Assembly: GCA_028622995.1 (NCBI GenBank)
Contig: JAJQJQ010000004.1
Location: forward strand, 2,480,001-2,544,000
Length of the DNA stretch: 64,000 nucleotides
Direction of reading: 5' to 3'
Source: Panagrolaimus kolymaensis
Lineage: Eukaryota; Nematoda; Chromadorea; Rhabditida; Panagrolaimidae
The notes beneath the pieces are model-generated. The model was given only the letters and a program-made list of their open reading frames with translations, had not been told where the DNA came from and searched no databases. The position numbers and the translations under genes were made by a program. Shown in pieces: positions 35,820 through 49,964 of the stretch. Position 1 is the first letter of the stretch, and each line of letters begins with the position of its first letter.

Positions 35820-38800
35820 TTTGAAATTATAAATTTATTTTAAAAAAAACAATGCAAGTGAATTGCCCCAAAATATAAAATGAGTGAGAAAAATGGGAAA
35901 TTTTTTGACCCTAAAAAATTTTTAACTTTTTAAACATGTGTCAATGGATTAATAATAAATTATAATACTAATAACAACGTTTCGACACGAGCTGAATTTA
36001 AAATATATCACTTCCTAATAAATTATTCACTACAATAAACCCGAGAAAAAACTAACACCCTTGAGAGTGATTAACTTTTATATTTGAATTAAATTTTTTT
36101 ATTCCTTTACTCAAGCAACCTTCAAAGAAGCTTGCGTTCGACCTACACTTTTATTTTAAATTTCTTTTGCCATTCTTGGTGGTCGCTTAACTTTTTAAAA
36201 AAAAAAAAGGAGGCGGAGTTAAAGGTATTACTTTTTTTGTGGAGAGCATTTATGGAATCGCGTCATTCTATACACCTGATTATGTCGATGGCAATAGCAA
36301 ACAACATCCATTGTGTGGGCATCACATTTTTTTTATTTTTTGTGAAACAAACAATTTTCTTAAATTCAATCTTTTCCGGTGTCTTTTTTTTAAGAAAAAA
36401 AAAGAGAATGCGTTCAAGATTAAAAAGTTAATAATCAAGCAAACCATCGAGAGAGTTTTTTTATCTTTCATTTTTCAAAACTAATCTCATCGCAGCAAAT
36501 CACTTTTATGTTTTTTAATAAAAAAATAATAAAAGTCTGAATCCTTTAAAAAATATGTATCAAACAAAGAAAGCGTTCTTTGAGAAATTACTCACTAAAA
36601 AAGGTTAAAGTTTAATCAGACCAAAAAGGGATTTTCTTTTTGAAAAGGAATGAAATGAGTAAAAAAAAGGGCTACATGAGTCCAAAAACACGCAAACAAG
36701 TATTCATACTTTTTTAAGTCTAATGTAAGAATTTACAGTGTCTATTGAATTTTGGCTTCAAGTTGAAGCACGTATTTTAAATTTCAAAGGTTTCAATGGA
36801 AGTTACTTATTTTTAAAATGAACGTTTTTGATTCTGAATCATTCGAAGGCGAGGCCTTTGAATTTAAAAATAATTTTTAGAACCCTGGAGTCAAAGTGAA
36901 AACGTATAAGTTTCACTGTAAGTCTCTCTAAAAAGTCATATTAGATACAGCTTATGGGTGATGCTTTCTTCTTTTACACATCAAAGTTTAATAATTAAAA
37001 ATCTCATACGTTCCAAATTTAATAACTCCAACACAAAAAATAACAAAGTTAAGCGTCATTATTTTTTAACAAAGATCTCATAGTTTTAATAATTTTATTG
37101 ATGAAAACATATAACTTTTGAGTTAATTTAATAATCAAAAAATAATTCCCAAAAAGCAACACGAAGGTGTCAACTAAATCTTATTTCTGTAAATGTCGCG
37201 CACACACAATAACTAAAAATACAGTGAAAAAGCGTCACAATTAAATCCCTTTTTATTTGATTCCATAGAGTTTTGTCGTTGTGCAAAAAAAGAAATACAT
37301 ATATTAATAATAAGAATATAAAAAACATGAAGAAAAAAAACTACCAATGTAATCACATTCTGTCTTTTTTTGTTAAATTAAAAATTCCACCCTTTATTTT
37401 CTAATATTTTTAATACTTAATAAAAAGAGTTTGTTGAATAAAAAAGTGAAAGATTTAGCTTAGAAATGTTTTTTGTAATTAATTTTTTACACAACCCTTC
37501 TAAAAGAGCATATGGCCATGGTCCATGGTTGGTTACAAGCAATGAAAAGAAAAAAGAAGAAAGTGCAAAAAAAGCAAAAGTTTGAAATCTTTTTTTATTC
37601 TATAAAAGTTCAAAAATTGAATTGAAGGGGTTTTCAACAATGGCTACAGCGGTTGCGGAGGTGATGTTTTTTGAAAGAGCGATTATTAAAAAAAAGCAAA
37701 ATTATTTTTTTGTTTCCAAAGATAGAAATTTTTAAGCTTAAAAAAATTATTTTTTTACTTTTAATATAACATCTTCTTTAAAAAAAATGAAAATAATCTC
37801 TCCCAAAAAGGATTTCCGCTTTGGATTACGGTAGCTAAAGGCTAAATTCAGAGCTTAAGTTTGATTGTTTCTAAAAATTTAATAATCTAAAAATGAACAA
37901 ATCTCCCTTGAGATCAACTTGTAGCCGCCATATAAAATATAAAATATGCTTATAAACATTTATTTTGACGTTGCGGAATTAAATTTTTCGTTGGAAGTTA
38001 ATCTTTATCCTTAAAAGCGGGCAAAAAACAAGCATCGTGTGCTTTTGTTCTCGGAAATACCAAAACTTGAGAGATTCTCAAATTCGTTTTCTTAAGTCAA
38101 AGATTTGTTTGTTTAAGCGTAATATTTTTTTAAGTGTAGTTTTTAAGGGAAAATAATACATTCCCAAGACCTCAAAAAAGACAATTCTTTTCAACAACAA
38201 AAAAACGAGAAAGAGACAAATATTATTTTGATACGTATTATTTTTGGAAAGAAAAGAGAACGCTATGGGAAATATATTCCAGGTAATAATAGACAAATTC
38301 GTAAAATAATAACACAATCTATTCATGACGAAAGAACTCATTTTTAAATAACAAAACTTCCAGAAAAAAATCCGCTTTTTTACTTTTTGTTTTTAATTTT
38401 TTATATATAAATTTATAAGAAACCAAAAGTCGAGAGACAAAGGCAAGCGCAAAATCACACAACTCGATTCAAAAAATTGATATGATCCGAAAAAAACGTT
38501 TGACTTATCCATATTTTATATAATAGTTATGTTTCAAATTGAATCTTCTAAAGGCCAGCCAAAAAGAGGCGGAGTTTAGCAAATAAATATATTCGTCAGA
38601 AAGGAACCAAATTTTCACAATCGCTAAGGTTTCTTCCCTCAACAAAATTCTCCAAATAAAAATTTACGATAAAATAATTTTGTTGTTTTGGAAAGGGATT
38701 CAATTTCAAATTTCAAGATTTTTAACTCTAACTTTTTAGAATAAAAAAGCAATTGAATTCTAAGAAATGAAAAGAGATAATCTTCACAAATTTTTAAATT

Positions 38801-41800
38801 GAAAGATTTCATTTTTCTTTGGTAATTTGTAAAGGTCTTTCACCTTTGGATGAGTGAGACAAAACATACAGAATGAATGAGAGTCAAAATCCAAAATGTT
38901 GAGGGTGAGGCAGCAATGATTTTGGATATACATTTTAACATTATATTCTTTATAGCTTGCAAGTTATTACCAAATTAAATTTTCTGTAGAACAAAAAAGT
39001 AATTTGATTTGGATAAACTTACACGCCAGTAACTCTATCCCACGCGAAAAACGGAATTAAAAAAAATTGTATCTATGGCATACTGGTTTTGCGAAATTCT
39101 AAAAACAAGCATACGGTAACACAACTTTTAAGTTTAGTTTGACCATATTTAAAAAAAAGATAATACCCTAGAGATTAGTAAAGTTAGTGCAAAATAAAAA
39201 TTTTCTTAATATTCTTTCCTATATGTGTTTCATCTAAATAACAAACTTGGGATGGCGCCACATTTTATTTTCATTCATTTACTGTCTAGTGGCTTTTCAT
39301 AAAAATGTATGATTTCCTATGTTTCCCATGGTTTCTTATTTCCTCGTCTTTAAGTCTTTGAAAAAAAAGATGCCGCCGCTATGTTTTGATTGTTTATCCT
39401 CTTCAATAAAGCTCATGATTTGCCTCCTCAAAAAAAAGTGATGACAATTAAAAATGAAAGAGAATCAAAAAATGATGTGATATAAATTTTACATTTTTTA
39501 AAAACCCAAAGAATTATCAAATTCACTGCTTATAACCTTGAACAAGTCTGTAACAACCGACATTGCTGAGCTCTTTGGATAATCGGCTGCTTTAAAAACA
39601 CCTTCAAAGGTTTCTTCCACAAAGCACTCGATTCCCAAAACAAAATAAGCAGATTAGAAACCTTTGAAACTCAGGGAAGTAAATGATAGTTGTCTATCTC
39701 ATTCCAGAAAAGTTGACGCAAGACAAAAATGAATGAGTTGTTTTTGCATGAAAAAATTGTATCCGGAAATTTGGAAAAAACAACCGTATTTCTCGAAGTC
39801 TGCAGATGACTTTGAAAAGTTAATTACTTTTTTAAATTTAATAATTTTTCAATTATTTTTTCATTTTTTGAAAACTCAAGAAGGAGTAATTATTATTGTT
39901 TTGTTAAAAACAGACTATAACATTATTGTTGAAGACGAAAACTTATTATAATGACTCCACGAAATACAAAGCAACTACAACTCCAACGAACGTAAAAACA
40001 ATATTTAGGCTTCTTTTATATATAGTCGCAAAAAAGATCGTAAACAAAAAAAATTTCGGAGGCCTTACACATACATATGTCTAGGATTACTTTTTAAATA
40101 CAAAATTAACCATTTCAATTTGTTAAAAAAAATGGCGTCATAATTTATTCAAGGAAAAGAAAAGTATCTATCGCTTTCTATCAACATCGGACGGGCGTAA
40201 AATGATGTTTAAGAATCGCGGGTGTATGACTTCCGTTGACTTTTTTCGGTGTTGGTAAATGAAATTGAAGCTTTATCTTCCTTGTGTTTTGTTTCCTTAA
40301 CTTTAGAAGTAGTAAACATTCGAAGGTTTTCTAAAAAGCTTGGTAACGGAAGTTGAAGAAGATTTTGTGGAAGCAACTAATATTTGCAGAAAAGATTTTA
40401 TACTTCCACAAGTCAAGAGACTTAGAATAAAATTGCTAGAAATAAACAAAGTGGGGACAAAGGTTGGTTGCATCTATCATCATTTTTACTGCCAAAAAGA
40501 AAATTACAAATAAATTTTTCAAAGTGACTTGAATCTGTCTGCGACCTTCATGCTTCCTACGGCATTGAACGAATATGCAAAAACTTTTATTAAAGGAATC
40601 AGCTTCAAGACCCAAAAAAGTTTTAAAATACCATAAAACCTAGCTTTCTTAAAGCTTCTTATTTAACCATATAATTTCACTCATTAATGAATAAAAACAA
40701 TAGAGCGTAGGACTCTAAAACTTGGAAACTAAACTCTTATGAGCTAACATAAACTCATTAATAACCGATAAGTTTTTTTTGACAACAATAACTCAAAAAG
40801 TTACTGAATTGTAAAATATTGGAGACAAAAGAGGAAATAGAACGGAAAGCGATAATTTTCTTTTAAATAACAAATTATTCCTTTAAAAATATACATAGCT
40901 CGAGTTTGAAGAGTGTTTATGTCAAAAACAAAGAAAAAACAATACTCAAATAAGCGGACTTAATTATTGATGCATTTATTTTTTTTTCTTGATCATTGAA
41001 ACCCATTTTTTGTGGGTTTAAAGAAGAAAAAGAAAGATAATACAAAATAAGAAAGCCCAAATAAACCGGCGACAACAGAAACTGCAGATGTTCAAAGATG
41101 ATGATGTAAAAAAGCATTATGGTTGGTAGATTAAAAAAAGACAAAAATTATAATAGTGCTCATCTTCCGAACCCAGACAGGTATCTTGAATTCAGCTATA
41201 CAAAGTTTAAGTCTGTTGTACTTTTACTCTAATTACCATATGACTAACAAGCAAAGAAAATCTAAAAATATATCAAAGCACACACCTACTACATCAAAGC
41301 TAAAGTTTAAAATCTCTTGGGAAATTGCCTTAAAGCAAAAAGGTAAATTTCAGATGCAAACAAAAAATAATTACTAAAAACCAGAGTTAAATAAAACACA
41401 TTTTTTTTTCAATTAATAAACAAGCATAATTTAAGAGTCTTTAGAAAAAACATTTCACCTGAAAAAGTATAAATAAAAAAATCAATTATAAACGGCTTCA
41501 ATGAATCATGATTAAAGATTTTTTTGCTAAAAGAAAATCATCCCGCTTTGTTTAGATATCTCAGAAATTCAAGAAGCAATAGCTTAAGTTTTACCATTCC
41601 ATTTTCTGGGTTATAAAAGACTAAACGCAAAAGCGTGGTTAAATCTTAACTTTTTTATTCTAAACTGAAACTCACGCGAAGCTTTTCAGGAGGCGGCGGC
41701 AAAGAAAAAATTGAAAATTGCTTTAAAATTTTCACATTCAAGCGAATCCTATTTCCTTCCATTTAAAAAAGGTCCATTTTTGACAGGCTAATATTAAAAT

Positions 41801-43749
41801 AAAATAAGGAAGAAGAAGAAGTAAAAGCACACGCAACAGATGAAGAAGAAAATAAAAATTTGAAGGGAAAGCAAAAAACCAATCTGTTTTTTTTTTGTTT
41901 GAAAAAAACGTGGAGGAAGTAAGATTGACAGAGATTGGAGCCTTTCTTCTTCATCGACATTCTCAATCCATTTCCATATTTTGTAAGCAGCTTTTTTTTG
42001 TTGGTGAAAAAAAATAAAAGATTGAAGCAGCACTTTTTAAATTGAAAACCTGATACTTTGTTTTTTTGATTTATGGTAAATTTCATGGTATAAGACAAAA
42101 GTTTTAACGACGCTTGAAGTTTATGGGTTTTTCCGTTTTTGGTAAACACGAAGCTTCAATAAAAAAAATTTTTGAAGGTAAAATTAAAGGGCAAAAACTC
42201 ATGCTAAAAAACACGCAAAAAGGAATATAAAAAATATGAAAAGTTCGTGGCTGTAATTAAACTTGCATAAATTTAATATTTTTATTTTTTGCTTTCAGAA
42301 AATGACGAGATTTCATGCCCTTTTTTCAGCCGCCTTTTTAGAACAACTGATGGAATAAGTAATAAGTAAAAAAAAATCTTGAACATCAAAGGAAATGAAC
42401 AAAAAAAATTTCTTTTGAAGGAAATCCAATTGAAAAAACATTACAAAAAAAAAGTTGTCAAAAAAGGAAAACGACAAAATATGAACTTTTCAAAAGCTCA
42501 AGCTTGATGGTGGCAGTTATGACGAAGATAAGGAGAAAATGTGAAAAAATCCATTAATTTATGATGATTAAAACAAATATCAAAGAATGAGAAATGCTTA
42601 GAAGCTATACGTATACTTCCTTTTTTTATTTCGTCAAAATGTCAGCTAAACACTTACTATAAATAAATATCTTGGCGAACTTCAAAAATTTCTGTCAAAT
42701 ACATCTTTGCAACTAAAACACATACGATCGAAAAATGATATGGGAATTTTGGCGGTACAACAAATACCTCGCTACAGCTTTGATATGCTATGTGTTGCAT
42801 GACTGAAGCATATATGTATCAATCCACCCTCTAAGTGTCATTGGCAAGTAACTTGATAGAAAACTTTAAAACCATTTACAAAATAGCTTTTATTAAGGTC
42901 AAAAACATAATTTATAAATTCTCTCATGTTTATTACTGCTTCTTCTCATCTTGAATAATTTACAAGCGAACATGTTTTTAATTTTTTTGTTAGTTTGTTC
43001 AAAAAGATATGTTAGTCTCTCAAGGAAGTCGGTTTTGTCTCACAATCATAAGATAAATAAATTTGAAAAGTTTGAGTCAACTCTTCTCAAAAAAAGAAAC
43101 AAAACACATTTCTTCATGAATCTTTAATCGTTATTTATTTACTCTCTTCTCTCCATTTTAAATGTTTGAAAAGCAATGAATGTGAAAATAAACAACTCTG
43201 TTGAATAGCTTAACTTAATTTAGGTGCACTTGTTTGTTTCACAAAAGTTTCAAGGAAGAAAAAATACCCGATAATCACGATGTTACATCAATTTGGTTTT
43301 CATTCACCAGAGTTACATACAATAAATAAAAAATAATAAGAATTTTATAATAAAAAGTTTAAAAGTCAATTTATTAAAAAATAGAATCATTTTTTAACTT
43401 CCATTTTTAGAAACAAACAAGAGAAACACTGTAGCTAATGGAAGTTTTCATGAATAGCATTTGGAATAAATTTTAGCGACATTTGATTTAAAAATAAATA
43501 TTTTATAATCATAAGATTTTTGCTTTTCTTTTTGTGAAACATTTTAAAAATCATGAATGAATAACTTAACACCAAGATAAAAGTGCTTCCAAATAAGGAA
43601 GCAAGCGTAAAAATCAAAAATTCACATCCGTATGGAGGAGGTCATCATCATGCAATAGTATAAATTTCATCCTTGCGTTTGTGCTTCATTTTATAAAAGT
43701 TTTACATTTACACTGGAGAAAAAAGTTTTAAAAATAATATCAAACTTAC
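35820..43749. other. Long gene-poor region upstream of flp-6
   Basis: Nearly 8 kb without a gene I can support. ORFs are short, biased to Phe/Lys/Asn/Ile and lack conserved motifs. It may contain flp-6 control elements; I found no convincing RNA gene or tandem array. Confidence 0.5.
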
Positions 43750-43842
43750 AATTATAGTGTAACCAGGTCGAAAAAGACTATGAACAATGGCGATGTAGTG
43801 AAATAAAGTCATAAATACAACACACCAAAGAACAATCAAAAC
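43750..43842 (-). other. Hydrophobic exon-like segment, unassigned
   Basis: Minus-strand segment with a good acceptor (TTCTTCTAG) and a good donor (GTAAGT) encodes 31 residues forming a transmembrane-like helix followed by HSLFRPGYTII. Only one frame stays open after the next acceptor (CTCCAG near 43716), adding CKCKTFIK and a stop. I found no upstream exon in phase, so it may be a relic or the tail of a membrane protein. Weak likeness to an innexin fourth transmembrane segment is speculation. Confidence 0.25.
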
Positions 43843-43975
43843 CTAGAAGAACCCGTCCTTTAAATACTCTAATTTATCAAACAATGGTAGTTTTACTTAC
43901 TTTAGAAAAATTAAAACATTTATTAAAAAAATCTTATTTTAAATATTAGTCAAAACGAAAACAAAAACAAAAAAT

Positions 43976-45070
43976 TTAAAAATCGTAGATATTATTTTGA
44001 ACATTATAAATGATGCATCGTTTCTTGAAATCTTTCAATTTTTGTTGTCGAGCAATTCGTAAACGATCATGGACGTTTTCAAGTGTCATAGTTTCAGATA
44101 ACTTATCAAGTGCAAAGTTCTAAAAATGTAGTTATGTAATGCAAGTATGCACGGATCGTTCAAAGTAATATACCATAAGTGTTTGAATTTGAAACTTATC
44201 AGCGAGTTTATAAATTCTATAAATGGTAAAGTAATCATCAACATTGCTGGTGATGGTTCCATTTTCACAAAATTCAACCATTTTTTGAACAATTTCTGGA
44301 TTACAATCATTGATTTCAACTTCAATTTGAGCCGAAGATTCTTCTTCTTGATCAAACATGGCTTTGAAAACAGGAGAACATTCAATCATAATCGGTTTGA
44401 TAGCCTAAAATTAAACATATTCTTCCGGATTTATAACCAAAACAACTTACTTCCATTTTACTTTCTTTGCATTTGATTGTAAATTTAGTTGAGGGATCAT
44501 CTTTCCACATGTCTTTCATTGTTAATGAGAATTCAGGAACATTGATTGCTCGTGAAATTGGTTTGAATGGTACTGGAATCGGGAAATTGGTTGATTTTGT
44601 AATTGGTTTTAAAGATGGTTCACGAATAGAAATAGCATCAACATAAAAGCATAATTTGGTAAAAGGAAGCTTGAAATTAACATCTAAAACAGGCATGTAA
44701 TAAAGTATACATTATTAAAAAAAAGTTCTCACATTGATTTTCAATAGTAGGTTCATCATCTTTGAAATAATAATATTTAATTAAACCAGGATTAGGCGTG
44801 ATATCAATTGAAAAATAAAGCCGTCCATCATCTTTGTCACATTTGAAAATACCAGTATATTGTGTGCCATTGTGAGGATCATTTGAAATTAATTCTTTGC
44901 TATAAAATGGACAATGAGCAACCATAACTCCATAATCATAACCATTATCAGAATTATCAAAGTTCCATACAAATAATTTGTTTACACGAACAAACTAAAA
45001 AAATTATGAAAGATTTGTTGGTGAAATAAAAAAAACCATTTACCTTTGATTCCGCAGAAGCCAATGCCAT
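43976..45070 (-). CDS. BTB/POZ-domain protein with divergent N-terminal (MATH-like?) region
   Basis: Five exons on the minus strand: 45044-45070, 44733-44994, 44451-44683, 44174-44404, 43976-44119 (298 residues). Residues 1-140 contain beta-strand-like sequence (VNKLFVWNFDN, LYFSIDITP, LCFYVDAISIREP) that could be a degenerate MATH fold. From about residue 165 a BTB core is visible: KFTIKCKESKMEAIKPIMIECSPVFKAMF, then PEIVQKMVEFCENG and YRIYKLADKFQIQTLMNFALDKL. Such nematode BTB proteins often serve as substrate adaptors for CUL-3 ubiquitin ligases; this is inference. The usual DV start of the BTB first strand is weak, so the domain is divergent. All joins preserve frame. The first exon encodes only nine residues (MALASAESK). 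Confidence 0.8.
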
Positions 45071-45317
45071 TATAAATAATAATAATAAACTTCAAACAAT
45101 CAAAATTCAAAGAATCGAGAAGCGTTAACGAAGGCGTCAATTTTTTTTACCTTTAAAATGAGAAGTTTTCAAAGGGATATTTACAAAGCTCATAAACTTT
45201 ATGCAAATCAATTTTTATTTTCATGGTTTTTTTGTATTTTTTTATGCCCTTTGCTTATTACTTTACTGCTATGATATTGAATGTGTTTAATGTTACCGAA
45301 AGTATCAGTTTACTTAA

Positions 45318-46233
<916 letters not shown>

Positions 46234-47833
46234 ATGTACAAATTTTCATTCCAAAATGTTCCTCCACCATCAACATTTGGTGAAGATTCAGAGTTCACTT
46301 TTACTGAAGATGATTCCGGTACTGATAATGGAAGTAAAAAATCTCAACAATCTCCTGGAGAATCATGCCTAGTTTGTGGAGCTATTACTAGAGGAATGCA
46401 TTTTCAAGTTGCAACCTGTCGAGCATGTGCAGCATTTTTCAGGTATGTAGCAAAAAAAATAATTTGATGACTTTTTTTGTGACTCATTTTTCGCATACAT
46501 GTTTTTGTATTATCGATTTTTTATAGACGTTCTGTGAAAGATAAAAAAGTTTATCGATGTCGTAGAGGTGCTCGCGCTTGTGATTTAACTAAACCACGTA
46601 AGGCTTTCTTTGTGGCTGAACGTAATTGGAGGTTGAGTTTTTTTTTATAGCAAATGGCAAACCAATTTGTCGTTTTTGTCGCTTACAAAAATGTTATGCA
46701 GTTGGAATGAGAATTGAACAAAGTCGAGATGAAGGCATTGCTTCTGCATCAACTTCAAATCCATCCTCTGCCAGTGCGAGTGGAAGCGCCGATAGTCCAG
46801 AAGAATATCCTGTTTATGCTCAAGTTAGCAATGGAAATAGACTTAATCGAGATGTGGATAAACTTATTATTAGCGTCAAAAATATCCTTAAATCTACTAG
46901 CATTCAAACAAATTTTTATGTTCCCACTGGAGTTCACACAACTCCATTTCAACAAATTCAATATGCATTTGCACGACTTCGTGAAGAAGTTTGTCCAACA
47001 GAACCTTTAAAGATTGCAGATTCATATGATAAAATGGTCTACTTTCCATTTCAAGAGGTAAATTTTCAGGTGTATCTTTCCACAAAAATTATTTAAATTT
47101 GTAGCAATACGCCTTAAAAGTTGCCGAAATGATGATGTCTTGCGACCCATTTGTTAAACTTCCATTCGAAGATAAATGGAAGCTTTACAAACATTCATGG
47201 ATGCTCATTTATGAACTTGAAAGAATGTTTTCAACCATCGAAATGTTTGGACATGATACCTCTGCTAAGCGGTTTCTCGTCACTAAAGAGCTTGCGATTG
47301 ATTTTGAGCACACAGGATGTTACTCGAGTGGAATGAATCCTGCAAAATTCGAAGAACTTATGAAATTTTGTTTTCCAATGAAACAAAGAATGGTTGAAAT
47401 TTTATTAAATCCTATGAAAAATTTAAGAATTACTCAATTTGAAGTTTGTTATATGATTGGGTTAATGATGTTTAATGTTACAGGTAAGAATCTCTTCATT
47501 TTCTCAACAAACAAAAAAAGTCAGACAACAGTCTTGAACATTATTGCCATTAAGATTCATAGCAAAAAACCAATAATATTTCCAGATGTTCGCGGTCTTT
47601 GCCAAGAAACTACTGACATGGGTGAGCAACTCGTCGATGCATTTTCATCCGAACTTCATAATTATTATATTTATGATTTTCATCTCCAAAATTATGCCGC
47701 TCGTCACGCTAAATTAGTTCGTCTCATCTCTTCACTTTCTCAACACGTTCATTCCATGAAAGATCACATGATTATGGCAAAAATCTTTGATATTTTCATC
47801 TGTGATTTGTATGAAAGTGAATTATTTGATTGA
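46234..47833 (+). CDS. Nuclear hormone receptor (supplementary nematode NHR)
   Basis: Exons 46234-46442, 46527-46597, 46651-47057, 47105-47483, 47586-47833 (437 residues). The zinc-finger domain starts at about residue 47: CLVCGAITRGMHFQVATCRACAAFFRR, with the CRACAAFF P-box typical of the expanded nematode HNF4-derived NHRs. A second finger follows (YRCRRGARACDL ... CRFCRLQKCYAVGM). It has an enlarged spacing between its second and third cysteines. The ligand-binding domain follows a Ser-rich hinge (about residue 150 on) and ends in an AF-2-like helix (FICDLYESELFD). Intron 2 removes 53 bp. Intron 4 (102 bp) is a multiple of three with no stop, so retention would insert 34 residues into the ligand domain. 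It acts as a DNA-binding transcription factor; ligand unknown. Convergent with the nicotinic receptor gene, stops about 94 bp apart. Confidence 0.9.
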
Positions 47834-47926
47834 ATTAATAATTTGTATTTAACCTCACATTTAAGTTTTTTTTAAATTTTTAATAACCTCAACAAAAAAT
47901 ACATAACCATTTTTCATTTTAAATAT

Positions 47927-49964
47927 TTAATTCATTAAAAATGGAGCTTTTAATGTTAATGTTACAGTCGTAGTTGTTAAAATTAATGAAAATAAAATTA
48001 GACCTAAACGATCGACAACAATTGCAGCAAATTGCCATTCAGCTTTTATGTGATTTTCTTCCACTGTATCATCAGAAGCTTCACGAATCATCTAAAAAAA
48101 GTAAAGGGAAGTGGTTCAGCGAAATAATAAAAAAAGAGACAAACCTTAACATGTTTGTAAATATTATCCAAAGCTTGAAGCCTATGAACAATAGAACTAT
48201 CAGTTTTTTCATTGCTCATACTATTTTGAAGTTGAATCATTAATGATTCATAATTGTCTTTAAAAACTCCGCCAAGTGCATTAACAATGGTGCAAGTACC
48301 ATCTTCCTAAAAAATAGCTCAAAATTTTCCTCCATTTTTTGTTGCAATTGTGAGTGTCGTTTTCTTTTTATTTTCCCCATTATTTTACCCAATATTACTT
48401 TTTTTATACTCAAACTTACATAAGTAAAAGCGGTTTTAACACTTTTATTTCTATCCTCATTTCTTTTTTCAAATGATTGAATTAAAGTACTCCAAGTATT
48501 GGCCCTTCGAGGTTTTTTAATGCAAAGAATAAATGGAATCCATTCCAGTAGAATGTATCGCATCTAAAAATCTTGTTTAGCTTTTCTATTCTCTTAGCAT
48601 AGCTTTTTAGTTTGTTACCCAAAATCCCATTCGTTTATGGTTTTCATGATTTCTAAAATGTACACTTTGAACATAAACTGTGAAAGCAGTGGCTCCAACA
48701 GAAACAATAAAACATGATTGAAAAAATATTCCTGGAAAACAAATATTGTTTTCAAACCTTTTACAAAAGCTAAAACCAACCAAGTAATGGCACAGCTTCA
48801 GAAGTCTTGGGAGTCATTTCACTAACAATTGTTAGAAATATGCAAATTGCAAGTGAGACAGAAATTTGTAAGCTAACTTTTTCACATGTTTCTGGACTTA
48901 AAGTAAATCCAAGCATAACCAAAATCATTGTTAAACCACATGGCATAATTAAATTGAAGGCATAATAAAGAGTTCTTCGACGTAAATGAATAAAAAATTT
49001 TACATCTGGATATGGTTCAGGGCAACATTCATAAAATTTTTCAGATCGGTTCACCCAATATCCTAGAAGAAAAGTTTGTCGTATGCTTTTTTTTTCTTGT
49101 TTTCATGGTGAAACTTACGAACAACGGACCATTCACCATTTTCCATATATTCGCTGAAATCAAAATCGGATGGTTGAAGATCGATTTGGCGGCCAGAAAA
49201 TGACCATGATCCAAACTGAAATTTGTCGAGTAAATGTTTTTTTGTGGCTCGAAAGTTGTTAAAAGTTTTATTTTTATAAAAAGTTGAAAGATTAGTGTAA
49301 AAATGAATAAACTTCCACATTTTCCATTTATTGTGATTTCAAATTTTTTAACTTACTTTAAACATACAAATTTGTTCATCAAATGGAAACCACTAAAATC
49401 CTTCAATTACAAAAACCCTTTTTTCGAAATGACTTACAGTAATATCAAGTTTACAACTAACTTTAAAAATCCCTGGTGGTATCCAATTTACTGTTCCATC
49501 GGCATATCCTAGTAAGTTGACTTTATAAGCACTATCAAAAACAGCATCCACTGAATTGTATAACAAAACATCGGGAGTCCAAATAGCTCCAGATGGATGT
49601 CGAAGATCTGATACATTTTCATATTGTAAAGGATCCCATCGAAGATTTTCATCTTTCCATGAATATCGTAACCACATATTTACTTCTAATTGTTCTTCCC
49701 TTTCTTTCTTGAAACAAATAATATTTTATGGAAAAAGAGTTTCGAATGAAAAGAAAAAAGTCTAAAACTTACAAGATCAATAATTTGTTGAAGAGTTACT
49801 CCAAGGTTTACTACTACGGGTTGAGACGAATCTATGACCGGTCGCTCTTCGGGAACATAACCATGCATTAAATCTCTCATTAATCTAATTTCTGGTGGAG
49901 ACCCATAAACATCAAAAATATTTAAAAATACCAAAATCAATGACAACAACATTCTTGATTCCAA
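47927..49964 (-). CDS. Nicotinic acetylcholine receptor alpha-type subunit (DEG-3-group-like)
   Basis: Nine exons on the minus strand: 49773-49964, 49438-49707, 49357-49392, 49119-49215, 48781-49062, 48619-48731, 48420-48563, 48145-48306, 47927-48091 (486 residues). The signal peptide covers about 1-21. Loop D/WLRYSWKDENLRWDP and the 13-residue Cys-loop (C149...C163, WFPFDEQ inside) are intact. Vicinal C211-C212 (FYECC) marks an alpha, ligand-binding subunit. M1 is about 229-250; M2 about 259-280 has Glu at -1', Leu at 9' and Glu at 20', predicting a cation channel. M3 is in exon 6, a variable intracellular loop in exons 7-8 and M4 near the C-terminus. SEMTPKTSEAVPLLG with CCPEPYPDVKFFIHLRRRTLYY resembles the DEG-3 group, which includes monepantel and betaine receptor subunits; exact orthology is not settled. 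Cys258 replaces the usual Gly before the -1' Glu. Confidence 0.92.

Noticed and set aside
41763..42149. 128-codon minus-strand ORF
   Set aside because: Low-complexity Phe/Ser/Lys frame in a gene desert with no domain, signal peptide or splice structure that makes sense.
46598..46631. Extension of the second NHR exon through GTAAGGC to a donor near 46632
   Set aside because: It would leave a 19-bp intron and put the CRFC finger out of frame; the 53-bp intron from 46598 restores NGKPICRFCRLQKC.
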